Below, piece after piece: positions 40,201 through 50,700 of a stretch of 64,000 nt of DNA. Position numbers and translations under genes: made by a program. Within the stretch, counting starts at the first letter, position 1, and each line of letters opens with the position of its first letter. The DNA is from Amia ocellicauda (Eukaryota > Chordata > Actinopteri > Amiiformes > Amiidae): positions 34,376,568 to 34,440,567 of the forward strand of contig NC_089853.1 in the NCBI RefSeq assembly GCF_036373705.1, read 5' to 3'. A model generated the notes under the pieces. That model searched no databases, was not told where the DNA came from, and saw only the letters and a program-made list of their open reading frames with translations.

Positions 40201-43200
40201 CAGAGAAAGACAAGCTGCGATTCGCCCTGTCCTGCTCCAAGAAAATCTGGATTTTGAACAGGTTTGGATCCGAAATTTGATCTGAACAGGTTCCGCCTCT
40301 TACATGTTTACTCTTCTTATAATGAAATTACACAGTAAAACTCACACACATCACTGCAAGTTACAGCAGATGTCATCTTTCAGCAATGGAATACAAAGTG
40401 GCCTTGTTCTCTTTCTAATGAATGCATCATTCTTTTTATCTTTACCAAGAAATTGTAGTAGGAAATTATATGTATAAAAATAAAGCAGAGAATAAAGGCC
40501 ACTTTCTTTTCTTCCCTGACAAACTCTTGACAGTTTTTCACAAAATAAATGTGCTTTACTCAAGACTTACTGTGCTTTTACTGAGCCCCCTCAGTTCCTC
40601 CTCAATTGGTTCCTCTTCTGTTAGTCACTTCCTGGTGTCTGCCTCACTGCCTCACAGTGGTGGAACGAGCTGCCCATGAGTACTAAGAAATGTGTTTTAC
40701 CAACTTTTGATACATCCTTAAAATTATAATCTCTTTAGATTACACCTCAAGACCTTTCTGATCCTTTCCTATGCGTACATTGTTTGGAAGAATTAGAAGT
40801 TTTTCTGCGTAGAGTGATGCTACTCTTGCAGTGTTGTGTATATGTAGAAAATTGTATATCAGTGTTTGTAAAGAGTGTTGGATAAAGAGATCCGCTAAAT
40901 ATTGTATTCATTATAATAATAATAATGAAAATATATGGTGAGTTTAATTTCTACAATATATTTTAACATAAATATATGGATTAAAGGCTGACATTTATCC
41001 CACAAGTGTTAAAAATACAAGAAAGGGAGGGCGATTTTAGCATTTGAAAAATATAATGGTCACACATTTCTACCATAAAGTAATTTGTTCTAAATGGGAT
41101 ACCAACACTTTAAAAGCAATGTCTGCAAATCCACATTAATTATGAAGTTAAAAAGTTACCAATTAAAGAACACACAAAAAAAACATAATTCTGTTTTGGG
41201 ACAAAAATCAACCAAGACACAAAGACTCACTCAAGTATTAAGATTAAGGTTATTTCAATGGTTTTGTTTTCCACTGTTTCATGTAGATACCTCGAATATT
41301 CCCTGGACCCGGATAAGATCAGGAAGATGGATGCCACTTCAACAATCACTTACATCGCAGCTAACGTTGTGGGACAATCATTAGCCTGGGACTTTGTCCG
41401 AGAAAAATGGACATACATATACAAAGAGTGAGTCTGCCTCTCCTCGTGTCAGGGAGTTATTTCCACCCTGCAGAGTTAGCTCCCCACTGTCTGGTGTGCG
41501 GTCTCCGAGTGATCCACATTGGAGTCTTCAAAGCAGAGTGTTTTTGAAATTGGTTCTGCATCAACCCAAAGAGGGAAAATAGCTCTGCCCATTAATTCTG
41601 GAGCTTTTACTTAATTTAAGAAAGAGAAAAACAAAAAGGAGCATTTCACAAGCAGAGACATTGTCTGGGTTTTCATTTTAAAACTTTTACACAGCAACAT
41701 TGTAAACAGGACAAAACGGAAGCTAAATTATATGCTTTTTGCATTCATTATTGTAGGTGTACTCAATGGGCATCTAACATATAGAAGTACCTGAATGTTT
41801 TCTAATCGTTTCAGATCTTGCTATTGTGGTCATTACTTTTTATTAGTCCAAATCAATTATTTTTTTTTAACTCCCTGCACTGGACAGCACTCTGACTTAC
41901 ATACCACACAGACCATGTAGTTACTGCTATTGTGTTCCCAACCACAGATGCATACTGAAAATGAGGTATTTTGCCTCAGCCTAGATTAATTCAGCCTGAC
42001 GGTAGAACCTGGGAAGGCGCCGGAGTGACTTGCACATTCTGCAAAAATATGGAAACGCTGCGGGGGGTGGATTGAAGGGCGTGCCATTGACTATTGAAAT
42101 ATGCTATTTGTGTATTCTGGTTGCAGCTCAGTTTCATACTGAACTGTAGGGCCTGTTAGCTGAGCAGATACTGAGCGGTTACTGGTTTAGCGACTTGGGA
42201 GTCCCTGTTTTTTGTTTATTGTATGTTTTCGGTGCAATTGAGTTGTATAGATGTATGTCTTTACAGAAAATAAAAAACTATATTTCTTTTTCTCTCTCAC
42301 TGGAACCATTCAAGTCACAAGCTGGTGAAAATGAACTATATGACCACAATTCATGTATATTATTTGTTAACCTTGGTTGCTACTGCGGTTGTCAGGTGTA
42401 TCACTGGGTACTGCTTACAGTAGAATATTCTTAATATGCCCAATATCGCCTAGCAATAAAAAGATAAGAGAAGTTCAGGAGCAAAATCAATATGACTCCT
42501 TATCTGAGTTTGCTTTCTGTTGTTAACATTGCTTGATGAAATTGTAAATTATAATGTTTGCTATGTCCGTGATTGGTTTGGGGGATGTTGTGTTTTGTAA
42601 ATGTTATAATTGTTCATTAAAGTTAAAAATCCCTGTTTCAGGTATGGAAGTGGAATAATGTCTTTCAGCACCATCATCGATGCACTGACCCAGAGATTCT
42701 CCTCAGAATTTGAGTTCAAACAGGTAAAGCGGCAGAGAGACCAATAGTAGATACAATCATTAGTATACATGTTGCTAGAAAAAGTTAACAACCCAGCATT
42801 GCTTTTTTTATGTGACATGGAAGCTACAATATTGAGCAATATTTTACTTCCATCATTAAACATTCCGTCATTAAAATAATAGTCCAATGAAGGTTGTGGT
42901 AAAACATCATGCATACCTGCAGGATATGTATAAAATTGTAACTGCCACTCAGACACAATTGTTTCAAATAATAATGATTTCAAATAGTACATCTGTACTT
43001 ATATATTTTAGGATGAAGTTAAGCAGGTTATTTCTACAGGTGAAGTAGAATGAACATTTCAGCAATTTCTGGTATACCTGAAAACTAGGAACACATGCAA
43101 TTCAGTCAATCAGTATGGATTATTTTCCATGCAGAAACAATAAGAAACTGAATTTATTCCATCCATTGTAATGGGTACAAAGCTTATTTCCAAGCCCACC

Positions 43201-43557
43201 CCAAATGTAAAATAATTGTGACCTTTCAATGCGACAGTGATAGTAATACATTTTAAATTTGGGCTGAAGAAAGCATGTTCTCATTTTACTCTATTGAGAC
43301 CTTTCATCCTATTGGCAAGTTCACATACATTTGAAAACCAGCTTTGAGTTTCTGGAGAGAACAACCCATTTTCTCTTTCTGTCTCTATCCCTGGGCAGCT
43401 GGAGCAGTTCAAGAAGGAACATGAAAAGATGGGTTTTGGGTCGGCCACTCGAGTGCTGGAGCAGGCCTTGGAGAGAACCAAGTTAAACATCAATTGGGTA
43501 CAGGAAAACAAAAAGTCTGTGCTCAACTGGTTTAAGAAAGAGTCTATAGTATATTAA
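18883..43557 (+). CDS. anpep: Aminopeptidase N (alanyl membrane aminopeptidase), 20 exons, 961 aa
   Basis: Zinc ectopeptidase of family M1 that trims neutral N-terminal residues from peptides at the cell surface. Exons: 18883-19457, 20645-20787, 22932-23095, 28951-29071, 29876-30030, 30943-31056, 31633-31776, 32807-32872, 33515-33580, 34246-34412, 34716-34792, 36090-36226, 36626-36681, 38009-38156, 38526-38617, 39533-39643, 40094-40261, 41287-41427, 42642-42723, 43399-43557. Every junction keeps phase, giving 2886 bases (human enzyme 967 aa). Residues 1-9 are cytoplasmic, about 10-33 a signal anchor, then a Ser/Thr/Pro stalk. Landmarks: GAMEN 345-349, HELAH 381-385 with zinc ligand E404 in NEGF exactly 18 residues on, and catalytic Tyr near 470 (TYSKGA). 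Many N-glycosylation sequons are present. No lesions were found. The start ATG is in good context (GACATGG) and matches the conserved [10 protein letters not shown]-terminus. Paralogue status (anpep versus an anpep-like copy) is not settled. Confidence 0.96.
21640..22650. repeat. Interspersed repeat copies in anpep intron 2
   Basis: 21646-21680 resembles an inverted end of the CR1-like tail seen at 32157-32236 (AGAACATAAG...). 22340-22640 resembles a SINE-like or mosaic repeat whose end (AGGATTGAAACCCCTG) is echoed by ATTAGGAACCACTGC at 46743-46757. Both are diverged, and the family name is not assigned. Confidence 0.45.
24500..25079 (-). pseudogene. Tc1 transposase fragment (outer element)
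   Basis: C-terminal half of a DD34E-type transposase. The second catalytic Asp (QQDSDP) and the final Glu (IENLW) are readable, but the first catalytic block is scrambled by a frameshift around 24900-24960. Not functional. Confidence 0.8.
25453..26677 (+). mobile_element. Nested Tc1/mariner element of DD36E type (Incomer-like)
   Basis: The ends are TACACTCACCTAAAGGATTA and its inverted copy, flanked on both sides by TA (25451-25452 and 26678-26679). The element is 1225 bases long and lies inside the older Tc1 element, opposite in strand. In the transposase, 36 residues separate the second Asp from the Glu, the spacing of the DD36E/Incomer family and not of classical Tc1. Confidence 0.92.
25603..26643 (+). 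pseudogene. DD36E transposase, single in-frame TGA
   Basis: Begins [20 protein letters not shown] and continues in one frame to the stop after GGQTQY, about 346 residues, the expected full length. It has N-terminal helix-turn-helix regions with a basic linker ([18 protein letters not shown]), then the DDE domain with [15 protein letters not shown] and [11 protein letters not shown]. The only lesion found is TGA at 26206-26208, following GMFS, where related proteins have Trp (TGG). It is therefore a young, just-inactivated copy. Confidence 0.9.
27120..28770 (+). pseudogene. L1/Tx1-like LINE ORF2 remnant in anpep intron 3
   Basis: The broken reading frame includes [41 protein letters not shown] and GCPFPHF-like blocks of an L1-clade reverse transcriptase. 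C-terminal pieces ([19 protein letters not shown]) follow near 28480-28560. It has many frameshifts and an (AT)n tract at 27919-27962. It lies on the same strand as anpep. Confidence 0.75.
27919..27962. repeat. (AT)n microsatellite
   Basis: About 22 AT units inside the L1-like remnant. Confidence 0.95.
29393..29435. repeat. (ATAC)n microsatellite
   Basis: Nearly perfect tandem ATAC units in anpep intron 4. Confidence 0.9.
32157..32240 (+). repeat. CR1/Rex1-like LINE 3' tail
   Basis: Contains GGCCTCCTCTTGTTTGTAAA followed by CTTTCTTATG. The same tail occurs at 53950-53985 after a reverse transcriptase fragment, and in inverted, diverged form near 36310-36335. It is a 5'-truncated insertion in anpep intron 7. 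Confidence 0.65.
34178..34236. repeat. (TTA)n microsatellite forming the acceptor tract of anpep intron 9
   Basis: About 19 TTA units end nine bases before the AG that opens exon 10 (exon start 34246). The repeat occupies the position of the branch point and polypyrimidine tract. The intervening bases are TATCGCCAAAAG. Confidence 0.9.
36868..36941 (+). repeat. LINE/SINE tail with (TGGA)n
   Basis: The phrase AGATTAAGTGGTTACTGCAA followed by ten TGGA units resembles the tail at 54527-54666. In anpep intron 13. Confidence 0.6.
39135..39281. mobile_element. Short MITE with 16-base inverted ends (Angel-like)
   Basis: TGGTAACACTTTATAT at 39135-39150 is perfectly inverted at 39266-39281, and the AT-rich 115-base interior is also partly self-complementary. 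No coding capacity. The ends resemble widespread fish hairpin MITEs; the family name is a suggestion only. Confidence 0.7.
39437..39476. repeat. (ATC)n then (AAT)n microsatellite
   Basis: Compound trinucleotide repeat about 60 bases before anpep exon 16. Confidence 0.9.
40848..40926 (+). repeat. Degenerate SINE tail
   Basis: TTGGATAAAGAGATCCGCTAAAT followed by AAT units is a diverged form of the GGATAAGGGCGTCTGC tail at 47409-47470. In anpep intron 17. Confidence 0.5.
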
Positions 43558-44045
43558 ATTACACAGGTTACACAACAACACCATTTTAGCAAGAGCACTG
43601 CATTCCCGGCAATGAAAAACAGATGAAGTAGACATGCTATTTTGTTTTTTAAGTTTTCACTCAGTGCAGCTTGGCCTCTTGAAAACTCTATTTAGATTAT
43701 TTGCTATTTAGTATGCTGATTTATTGTAGGTTAAGTTAAACTGATTAATTCTGTAAGAAATGAGGGAGAAGTGCAATTATACTGTGGTTTTACTTCAGGC
43801 ATCTCCAGTGATTGTCAATTATCTTAAAAACGTATATATTCTGGGTAAACAAACTGACTTGCTACCATTCTATAAAACAGACATTATTTAAACCATTTGA
43901 TTGACATTAACATTCTACAGACAACACAAAATGATGCCTTGTTTTTATAAAGATTCTTTCCAAATATGCATTTTAAACAATAATATTTCTTGTAATCCCT
44001 ATTTTGTATGTGTAAATAAGTTCTACAAAATGTGGCTCATATTTA

Positions 44046-44051
44046 AATAAA
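44046..44051 (+). terminator. AATAAA polyadenylation signal of anpep
   Basis: Canonical signal about 490 bases after the anpep stop codon, at the end of an AT-rich 3' UTR. Confidence 0.6.
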
Positions 44052-44612
44052 TATATGATAATAAGGAATGTTAAACAACTGCCAACTGTGTATTATTGTA
44101 TGTTGTGTATTCAGAGCCTTCATACTGCAGCACTTTAAAAGAGTGGTACTATCATGGCTGTGTTTAAGCATTGCTTAAAGCTGCTTTCTCAAGTCAGCCA
44201 ATAGACCTGTAAAATAAGCTGTTCTGTTCTTGTTGGCTAGGGCGGCTGTTATAATATTTGTATCTTTAATCATAGAAGTCAATAGGAACCTCAAAAATGC
44301 AAACACATGTTCCAGGCTAGAGGATTAATTACTTTCAAACAATATTCTTAGGAGAATTCATGTTATCCCAAGACAAAAAAGCACAAAATGAGTACTTTAT
44401 CCAGCGATTCACACATATTAAATTTCACAAATGCAGACATACCACAATATTGTGGTCTGTTCCACTGCAAAAATAGAACACCCCCAAACCTCACTTTTTT
44501 TTTTACTTCAGCTGCAATATGATTCAAATCTGAGATGGAGGACAAGAGCATTGATCCACTCAAAAACTATACACAAACTATCTTAAAAAAATAACCCAGG
44601 AGAACTGTTTTT

Positions 44613-44614
44613 AA

Positions 44615-44654
<40 letters not shown>
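44613..44654. repeat. (TTA)n microsatellite
   Basis: About 14 TTA units in the anpep-arpin intergenic region. Confidence 0.95.
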
Positions 44655-44655
<1 letters not shown>

Positions 44656-45105
44656 TATTTCATTCTAACAAGTATTGCTACTGCTGTTGTTTCACATTGG
44701 CAGATTGCAGAACATAAAAGCAGGACAAAATGTAATTGATTTTATACGCGATTGTTAAGCTGTGTAAAATACAAACACATACATATGTATATGTGTGTGC
44801 GCCTGTGTGTGTGCAACAATGATAACAATAACACAATACATACATAAAAAAATAACTGAAAACAAGGCAGATATGTATTTATTTATTGTTTATTTATGAG
44901 TTTAATTTTCTTTATGGACAAGTTTGAAATCTATGTAAAACATGAGAAAAAAATATATAAGACCAAAACAAGGTCAATTAATTTTAAAGCTGTAATAGCT
45001 AATAAAAGGAAAAGTCACTTCTACTGCAATCTCAATCTGAGACAAATTCGTTTATGGTTTTCCTCGAAAGTATGTTTGATATCAAAAGACAGAAAATATC
45101 TCTAC

Positions 45106-45147
<42 letters not shown>

Positions 45148-45151
45148 CTAC

Positions 45152-45196
<45 letters not shown>
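45106..45196. repeat. (TAA)n-(TTA)n inverted microsatellite hairpin
   Basis: About 42 bases of TAA repeat (45106-45147), a six-base spacer CTACTG, and about 43 bases of TTA repeat (45154-45196) make a nearly perfect cruciform-capable palindrome. Confidence 0.95.
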
Positions 45197-45197
<1 letters not shown>

Positions 45198-45779
45198 ACT
45201 CGCATATCGAACCTGCGCCACCCATTCTACAACTCCATCTTCATCCTCCACCCAATCCTCTCCAAACAACTTTTTTATTTTTTAGTTGTTTGAAATTATT
45301 AACAAATGCGTATCTGTGTAAGATATTCCTTTACAAATATGGTTTATATTAAAAATGAAGAAATACTAAACACACACACACAAACACAAAAACGACTTAA
45401 GGACAGGGTCCCCATCCATATCTTATGACTTTATTTCTCACAGGAGACATTGAGCTGCCTGTCGTCGCGTAATTACGAGACGTAACGCTGTTGGTCCCTA
45501 TCCCTTGTATTTATTTATGCAGGTTTTTTCAAATAACAAAGCCTTTTCTTTATAGAAACAACAAATTACCATACAACAAATAAAGAGATTTTGTATACAC
45601 CATTAATTTGCCAATATATAACGTGTGTACATGACTCTTAAGGAAATAGCATTAAATTGAAACATCCAGGGATTGCTTAAATTGACTTATATATTAACAT
45701 ATAGAATATGTATTAAACATGGATTGTTTACACAGATTTACTGTTTTATATATTTTTTATCGAAAAAAAAAATATATAT

Positions 45780-45787
45780 ATATATAC

Positions 45788-45816
<29 letters not shown>
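45780..45816. repeat. (TA)n(TG)n microsatellite
   Basis: A TATATA run followed by about 14 TG units. A similar tract lies at 46300-46341. Confidence 0.9.
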
Positions 45817-45820
<4 letters not shown>

Positions 45821-45954
45821 TACAACATAAATATTGTAGTTCTTCAAACAAATGTATTCGTAATTAGTAAACTAATAGTAATACAGCTAAAATTCCTACG
45901 GGGAAAATATCAGAATATTTCGTTGTAATGACATGTCATTGTATCGAAATAGTA

Positions 45955-45993
45955 GCATTACTCTCGCATTACTCTCGCATTACTCTCGCATTA
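45955..45993. repeat. 11-base tandem repeat, three copies
   Basis: GCATTACTCTC is repeated three times and followed by GCATTA. Confidence 0.9.
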
Positions 45994-46559
45994 GTATTCG
46001 GCTACTAACAATCGGCTGGGACTTGGACATATTTTCCATATTGTGAAATTTTCGTTTTAAACCGATTCGACCTGTATTTTAGTTTACAATTTAAAGCTAA
46101 TATTTATTTTCACGATGTTATATTTATGTTGATATTTATACGTAATTATTATATAATTTGACTGTTTCCGTGCACGCTGCAATACTTCTATTTATATTTC
46201 TATATTGTAATATAATCCATTATATAACTTTTATAAATATTACATTATATATTTTTGTAATGTTCTCGTTTGGTACTGTTAGTGTAAAACAGCATATATA
46301 TCTATATCTATATACAGTATGTGTGTGTGTGTGTGTGTGTATTTCAGCAATATTAAAATGGCAGTACATCTTCTGACATTCAGATGTATTCCATTGTTCC
46401 ACTTAATACGGTACTAAAATTCTTAACTTAATTAATTCTTAATTCTTAACTTAGAAAGAGTTAGACTAACTTAGCACCCTGCTTTAGTATCTGCAGCAGT
46501 GGGTCTTGGGAACCCAATGTCCTGCTTCTTTTTGTTCTCTCACTCTCATTTAACCATCA

Positions 46560-46760
46560 ATTGGCCGAATCAGAGTTTATTTACAATGTTAAACCATTAG
46601 AGACATCAGGCTAAATTTCATTGTATATGAGGCAACCAAATTCTCCAACGTTTTATAATTTAAATAATTATAAATTAAGGTTTCAGTTAATTAACTTAGT
46701 GTGTAATTGAATCAAAAAGCATCAGGATAGTGGCTCCCCAGGACCACGATTAGGAACCAC
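46560..46760 (+). repeat. Diverged interspersed repeat
   Basis: The end TGGCTCCCCAGGACCACGAT followed by TAGGAACCACTGC matches the end of the repeat at 22340-22640. Family unassigned. Confidence 0.45.
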
Positions 46761-47408
46761 TGCTATAGAATTTGGGTGCCTTATATACTTTTATTATTTT
46801 ATTTTATTTTATATTGTACTTTTATATAATGAAAACTCAAACAGGTCAATAGAATATATTCCAATATGCTGTGAAGAATGATTTTTAAGTATCTCTGTGA
46901 GATGTAGTCAGTCTGTACATGTTTACTGGAAGAAGGAGTGAGGAGGAAAATAATGCAATATTAATTTTGATTTTAAAAAACAGGGGCAATGGCTTTGAGA
47001 CCATACTTTGAAGGGATGAAAAGGGGGGGGGAATCGGGACTCATTTTGTACTTGAATATGACCCTAGATTTGTGCAAAAAATGCTGGGAAAGTTATGTTT
47101 TAAAAAATCCATTACAGGAAAAAGTCACTTGAATACAACTGAAACCAGTTACACTAACTAATTATGAGACAAAAAAGGGTGGATTCCCCTGAATAAGTAG
47201 TAGACACCTGACTTTAAACTACAAGACAATCCAGTATTTGTTCAGTAGTGGGAGGTCTGTACTGTCTGACAGTCCCATCTCATCCCTCCTATCCCTTGCC
47301 TTTTATCTGGTGGTAAATATACTAGATTCCCTTGTAACATTACTCCTCAAAATGATGTGCAGGTAAGCACATACTTTGATTGGGAGGTTATAAATAGAGA
47401 ATATTTGC

Positions 47409-47471
47409 ACTTATTTTGTAAGTTGCCCTGGATAAGGGCGTCTGCCAAGAAATAAAAATAATAATAATAAT
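47409..47471 (+). repeat. SINE tail (V-SINE-like) with (AAT)n
   Basis: TTGCCCTGGATAAGGGCGTC followed by TGCCAAGAAATAAAAATAATAA is the characteristic tail of common fish SINEs. An inverted copy is at 60019-60115. Confidence 0.7.
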
Positions 47472-47538
47472 TCTACATCATATGTATAAATCGTTTAATG
47501 ATCAGAATTGTATACATTGCTTTAAAAATGGATAGCAT

Positions 47539-47544
47539 TTTATT
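47539..47544 (-). terminator. Polyadenylation signal of arpin
   Basis: TTTATT on the plus strand (AATAAA on the minus strand), about 230 bases beyond the arpin stop. Confidence 0.45.
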
Positions 47545-47775
47545 CTGGAAAAAAAAAGTAATAATTAATCAAATTAAACAAAAAAGTTGGAAAATGTTTT
47601 GAAAAATCCTCAGCTATCCAGTGCCAACCTCTGTATTCCTCAGTACACTTGGTAGAGGCAGGTATTTGGTGTCGACACTATTAAACTGGAGTGAAAAGGG
47701 GACACAGCGTTCACATGCCAACAAAGCAGCACCTTCCCGCTTGATTTCAGCACTTTGACATTTCTGCTCTCTGCC

Positions 47776-47784
47776 TCAGTCATC
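47776..47784 (-). CDS. arpin: Terminal coding micro-segment of arpin
   Basis: After the donor TGG/GTAAGA at 48161, the acceptor CTGGATTTCAG opens an exon whose coding part is only GAT GAC TGA. This supplies the two terminal acidic residues found at the end of arpin proteins. Confidence 0.85.
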   Translation of the reverse strand, partial: DD

Positions 47785-50700
47785 CTGAAATCCAGAAACG
47801 CAAAATATAAAATAATTCACTTGGAGATAGACAGAAAATGTTTGCATTTTAGCTTCAAATAAATTAGATTTGCCTTTTTTGTTGTGATATGTCTGAAGCA
47901 ACACATCCGGTTGCATTATCTACGAAGAACAACTCTTACCTTCTAACTCCCTTCACACAACGTTTCATGGCAGACATACAGACTTTAATGTTGCTATGAT
48001 ATGCAAAACACATGCAACTGTGACAAACTAAATAACATTACAGAGTAGAAGACTGACCATAGATAATGTGAATATATGACCACATCTATTCATGGTAAAG
48101 AAATAGATGGACTATTTTTTTTGCCTATTACAGCAAATTCCCTCTTTTTTTTTTTCTTACCCACTCGTCGTCATCTGCTCCATCTCCTTGTGCAGCTAGT
48201 TTTGCGGTGCTCCCTGTGTCAGACTTGTTGGCCATGATCTTATCAGTCCAGGAGGCCCCTGCCTTTTCATCACCAGCAAAGTTACACTTGGTCACTGAGC
48301 CACCATCAAGCTTGGCTAAAGAAACTACAGAAGGAGGCCAAGAAGAGTGCAGAGGCAGACATATGAACTTATCTGTAACAACAACGACCTGTAACATCAC
48401 TCCAAAACTCGTTACTCTGAACTTCAACCCTATCAGCTGTAAAGAAAATGATTCTGCCTACTGCTGAAAAAGGTTACAACAATAATATGGTTTTATTATT
48501 GTCCCAATAGGAGTCAATTCCCAGCTGTTACTGGTTCAGCCCTTAACTCCAGCTACCTGCAGGTTTTGACAGAATCTAGTTTTTGCAGCTCGAGAAGGCA
48601 GCAACATTAATTCGCTTAAAAATGCATGAAAACGGAGACACTACAATATATCTTTACTCTATAAATAGCACATTGCCTGCTCTCTGCTTTGCTGTAGTTA
48701 TGAAGGAAGCCCGGAGGCTCTTCAGCACACACTACGCCCCGCCGTAGCCGATTCTAGTTTTGTCTCAACACTGCAGGGACAGTTAAAGGCAGGTTTTAAT
48801 TTCGACACCTACAGATGAAAGGCCCGTCTCCCTTAGTTTTCAGCCTGATTTCCTGGCCCTCCTCCAGCTCTGTCTTCTCCATCTCTCCCTCTGGAATCCA
48901 GAAGGCCAGGGTCTCACTGGGGGTGTGCCTCCCCGTCACCTTCACCAGGTCTGCCCTGTTCACTGCAGCCCTCAGCTGCTCCTCTGACAGCCGGTCTGTC
49001 TCCCCTTTCTCCTCCACCTCTGGGAATTAAAGACATACAGAGCAAGCAATTAGTTCCTAAAGGTCGATTATCACGGTTTCTACAATGATTGGTTTATAAT
49101 ATGTCTCCATGATGCTGGTAGGAATGTATAAGTAAAGTATCTGGGATGTTTCTGTTGAATTCTATGATATTACTATTTGTTTTGCCCCAACTAACAGCTA
49201 ACAGCAATGGCAGACACCTGCAAATAACAAAACTTTTATAAAAAAAACATGGGGTCTGATTAAGTCAACATTTTTTTTATTTTTGTTTAAGTGCTACTCT
49301 TGTAACACAGAAAGATTCAAACGATGGCCCTTCCACTTATAAAGGTTTACTGAAATATACAATAGTAAAACAACAGGCATGAAACTATATTAAAACATGA
49401 TAAAAACTATGGAAAACCAAGGCAAAGCTAAGTTCTTGCTTACCACAAACTGCCACGTTACTGTGCAAACTTACTGTGATACACTTTCTTAACGGTCTCA
49501 CATTCCCACTACATCAGATTATATAAGAGCATAAATAACCTTATGCAACTGTAGCCCAGATGTTATTTGTTAATTTCTGTGTCCTTGTGGGCCCTTTTGT
49601 TTGCATCAAACAACTCTGCATAATATGACTCTTCTATCATCTATTGTTTCTCCATTCTGTCCCTAATGTTTTCATCCAGCTGACCTTTTTCATCCATTTC
49701 CCAAACATTAGCATCTGATTGGTTGGCTCAAGAGCTGCCATTCAGTTGCAAAATATTACTGGCCAACAAATATTTTTCAGCTCCAATGCAAAGTCATTGC
49801 TCAATTTGTCTCCTGCAATATTTTTTCATTCTACTAGTAATCTCTTTATGAACACTTTGTCTTTTGTAATTCTGAGGAACGTTCAGTTCAAATGTCGAAA
49901 TGAAAATTAATTTTGATTAAAACTGATTGAGCAATTGTTACACTGTGTTGTTTGTCTTGATGATTGGTTGTTTTATGGCAGCACCTTGACACTTGTTTTG
50001 TTAGAAGAGCAGAATCTGTGTTTAACAACTTTAAGAAACTTGCAGCAATATGCACAGAAAAATAACATGTGTGCCCAAGCCTTTAACAGTGGGAGGTTTT
50101 CTTATGATCATTTCTGCCCTTTGAACATTGAATTGTTGCAAACAGAATTTTCATTGTGCATTTCTACACTATCTCATACACAATATGAAATTCAGGTCTC
50201 GTCAACACTTTCAACATTTCTGTTTTACATTGTTTTCCTTCTAAATATTCAGTATTGTTTTATTTTCTTATTGAAATGTACCTTTGAGTGAATCAAAAGT
50301 AATATAATCTAATACTGAATGATCAAATATAATATCCAATGGTGGGCAATACTGGATACAGGCTCCTCTGTTTTGTTTTCTTTAACCTGAGCCTTCAGTT
50401 ACTTGAACCAATTATGTGCTAAACTAATCATATTAAGCACTGTTTCCAGGTTTGAAGTGAACGGTCATTGAAAGTTAGCCCAGACTGTGCTTGACAGAGG
50501 AACACCATTGTGGTACAGAGATTCTGAGAAAAAGCTTATGCTCCCATGAGACTTAGTTAATAGTTGTGAGTAGGTAATGATGTGAGAAGCTCTTCACTGT
50601 GGAAAAGCAATTTACTTCTGTGATCTGATGTCGTGCTGGAAGCTTCCTGCCTGCCTGAATAACAATTCGCAATTTTCCACACAACCATATGTTAATGTCT

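Noticed and set aside
44896..45198. 100-codon ORF ending in poly-Asn and poly-Leu
   Set aside because: It is a translation of the inverted TAA/TTA repeats with no conserved content.
45955..45993. Three tandem copies of an 11-base unit, considered as an array
   Set aside because: The units are directly adjacent without spacers and are eukaryotic minisatellite-like, so not CRISPR.
49935..50291. Plus-strand ORF of 118 codons in arpin intron 3
   Set aside because: AT-rich and hydrophobic by composition, with no recognisable family and no splice support.
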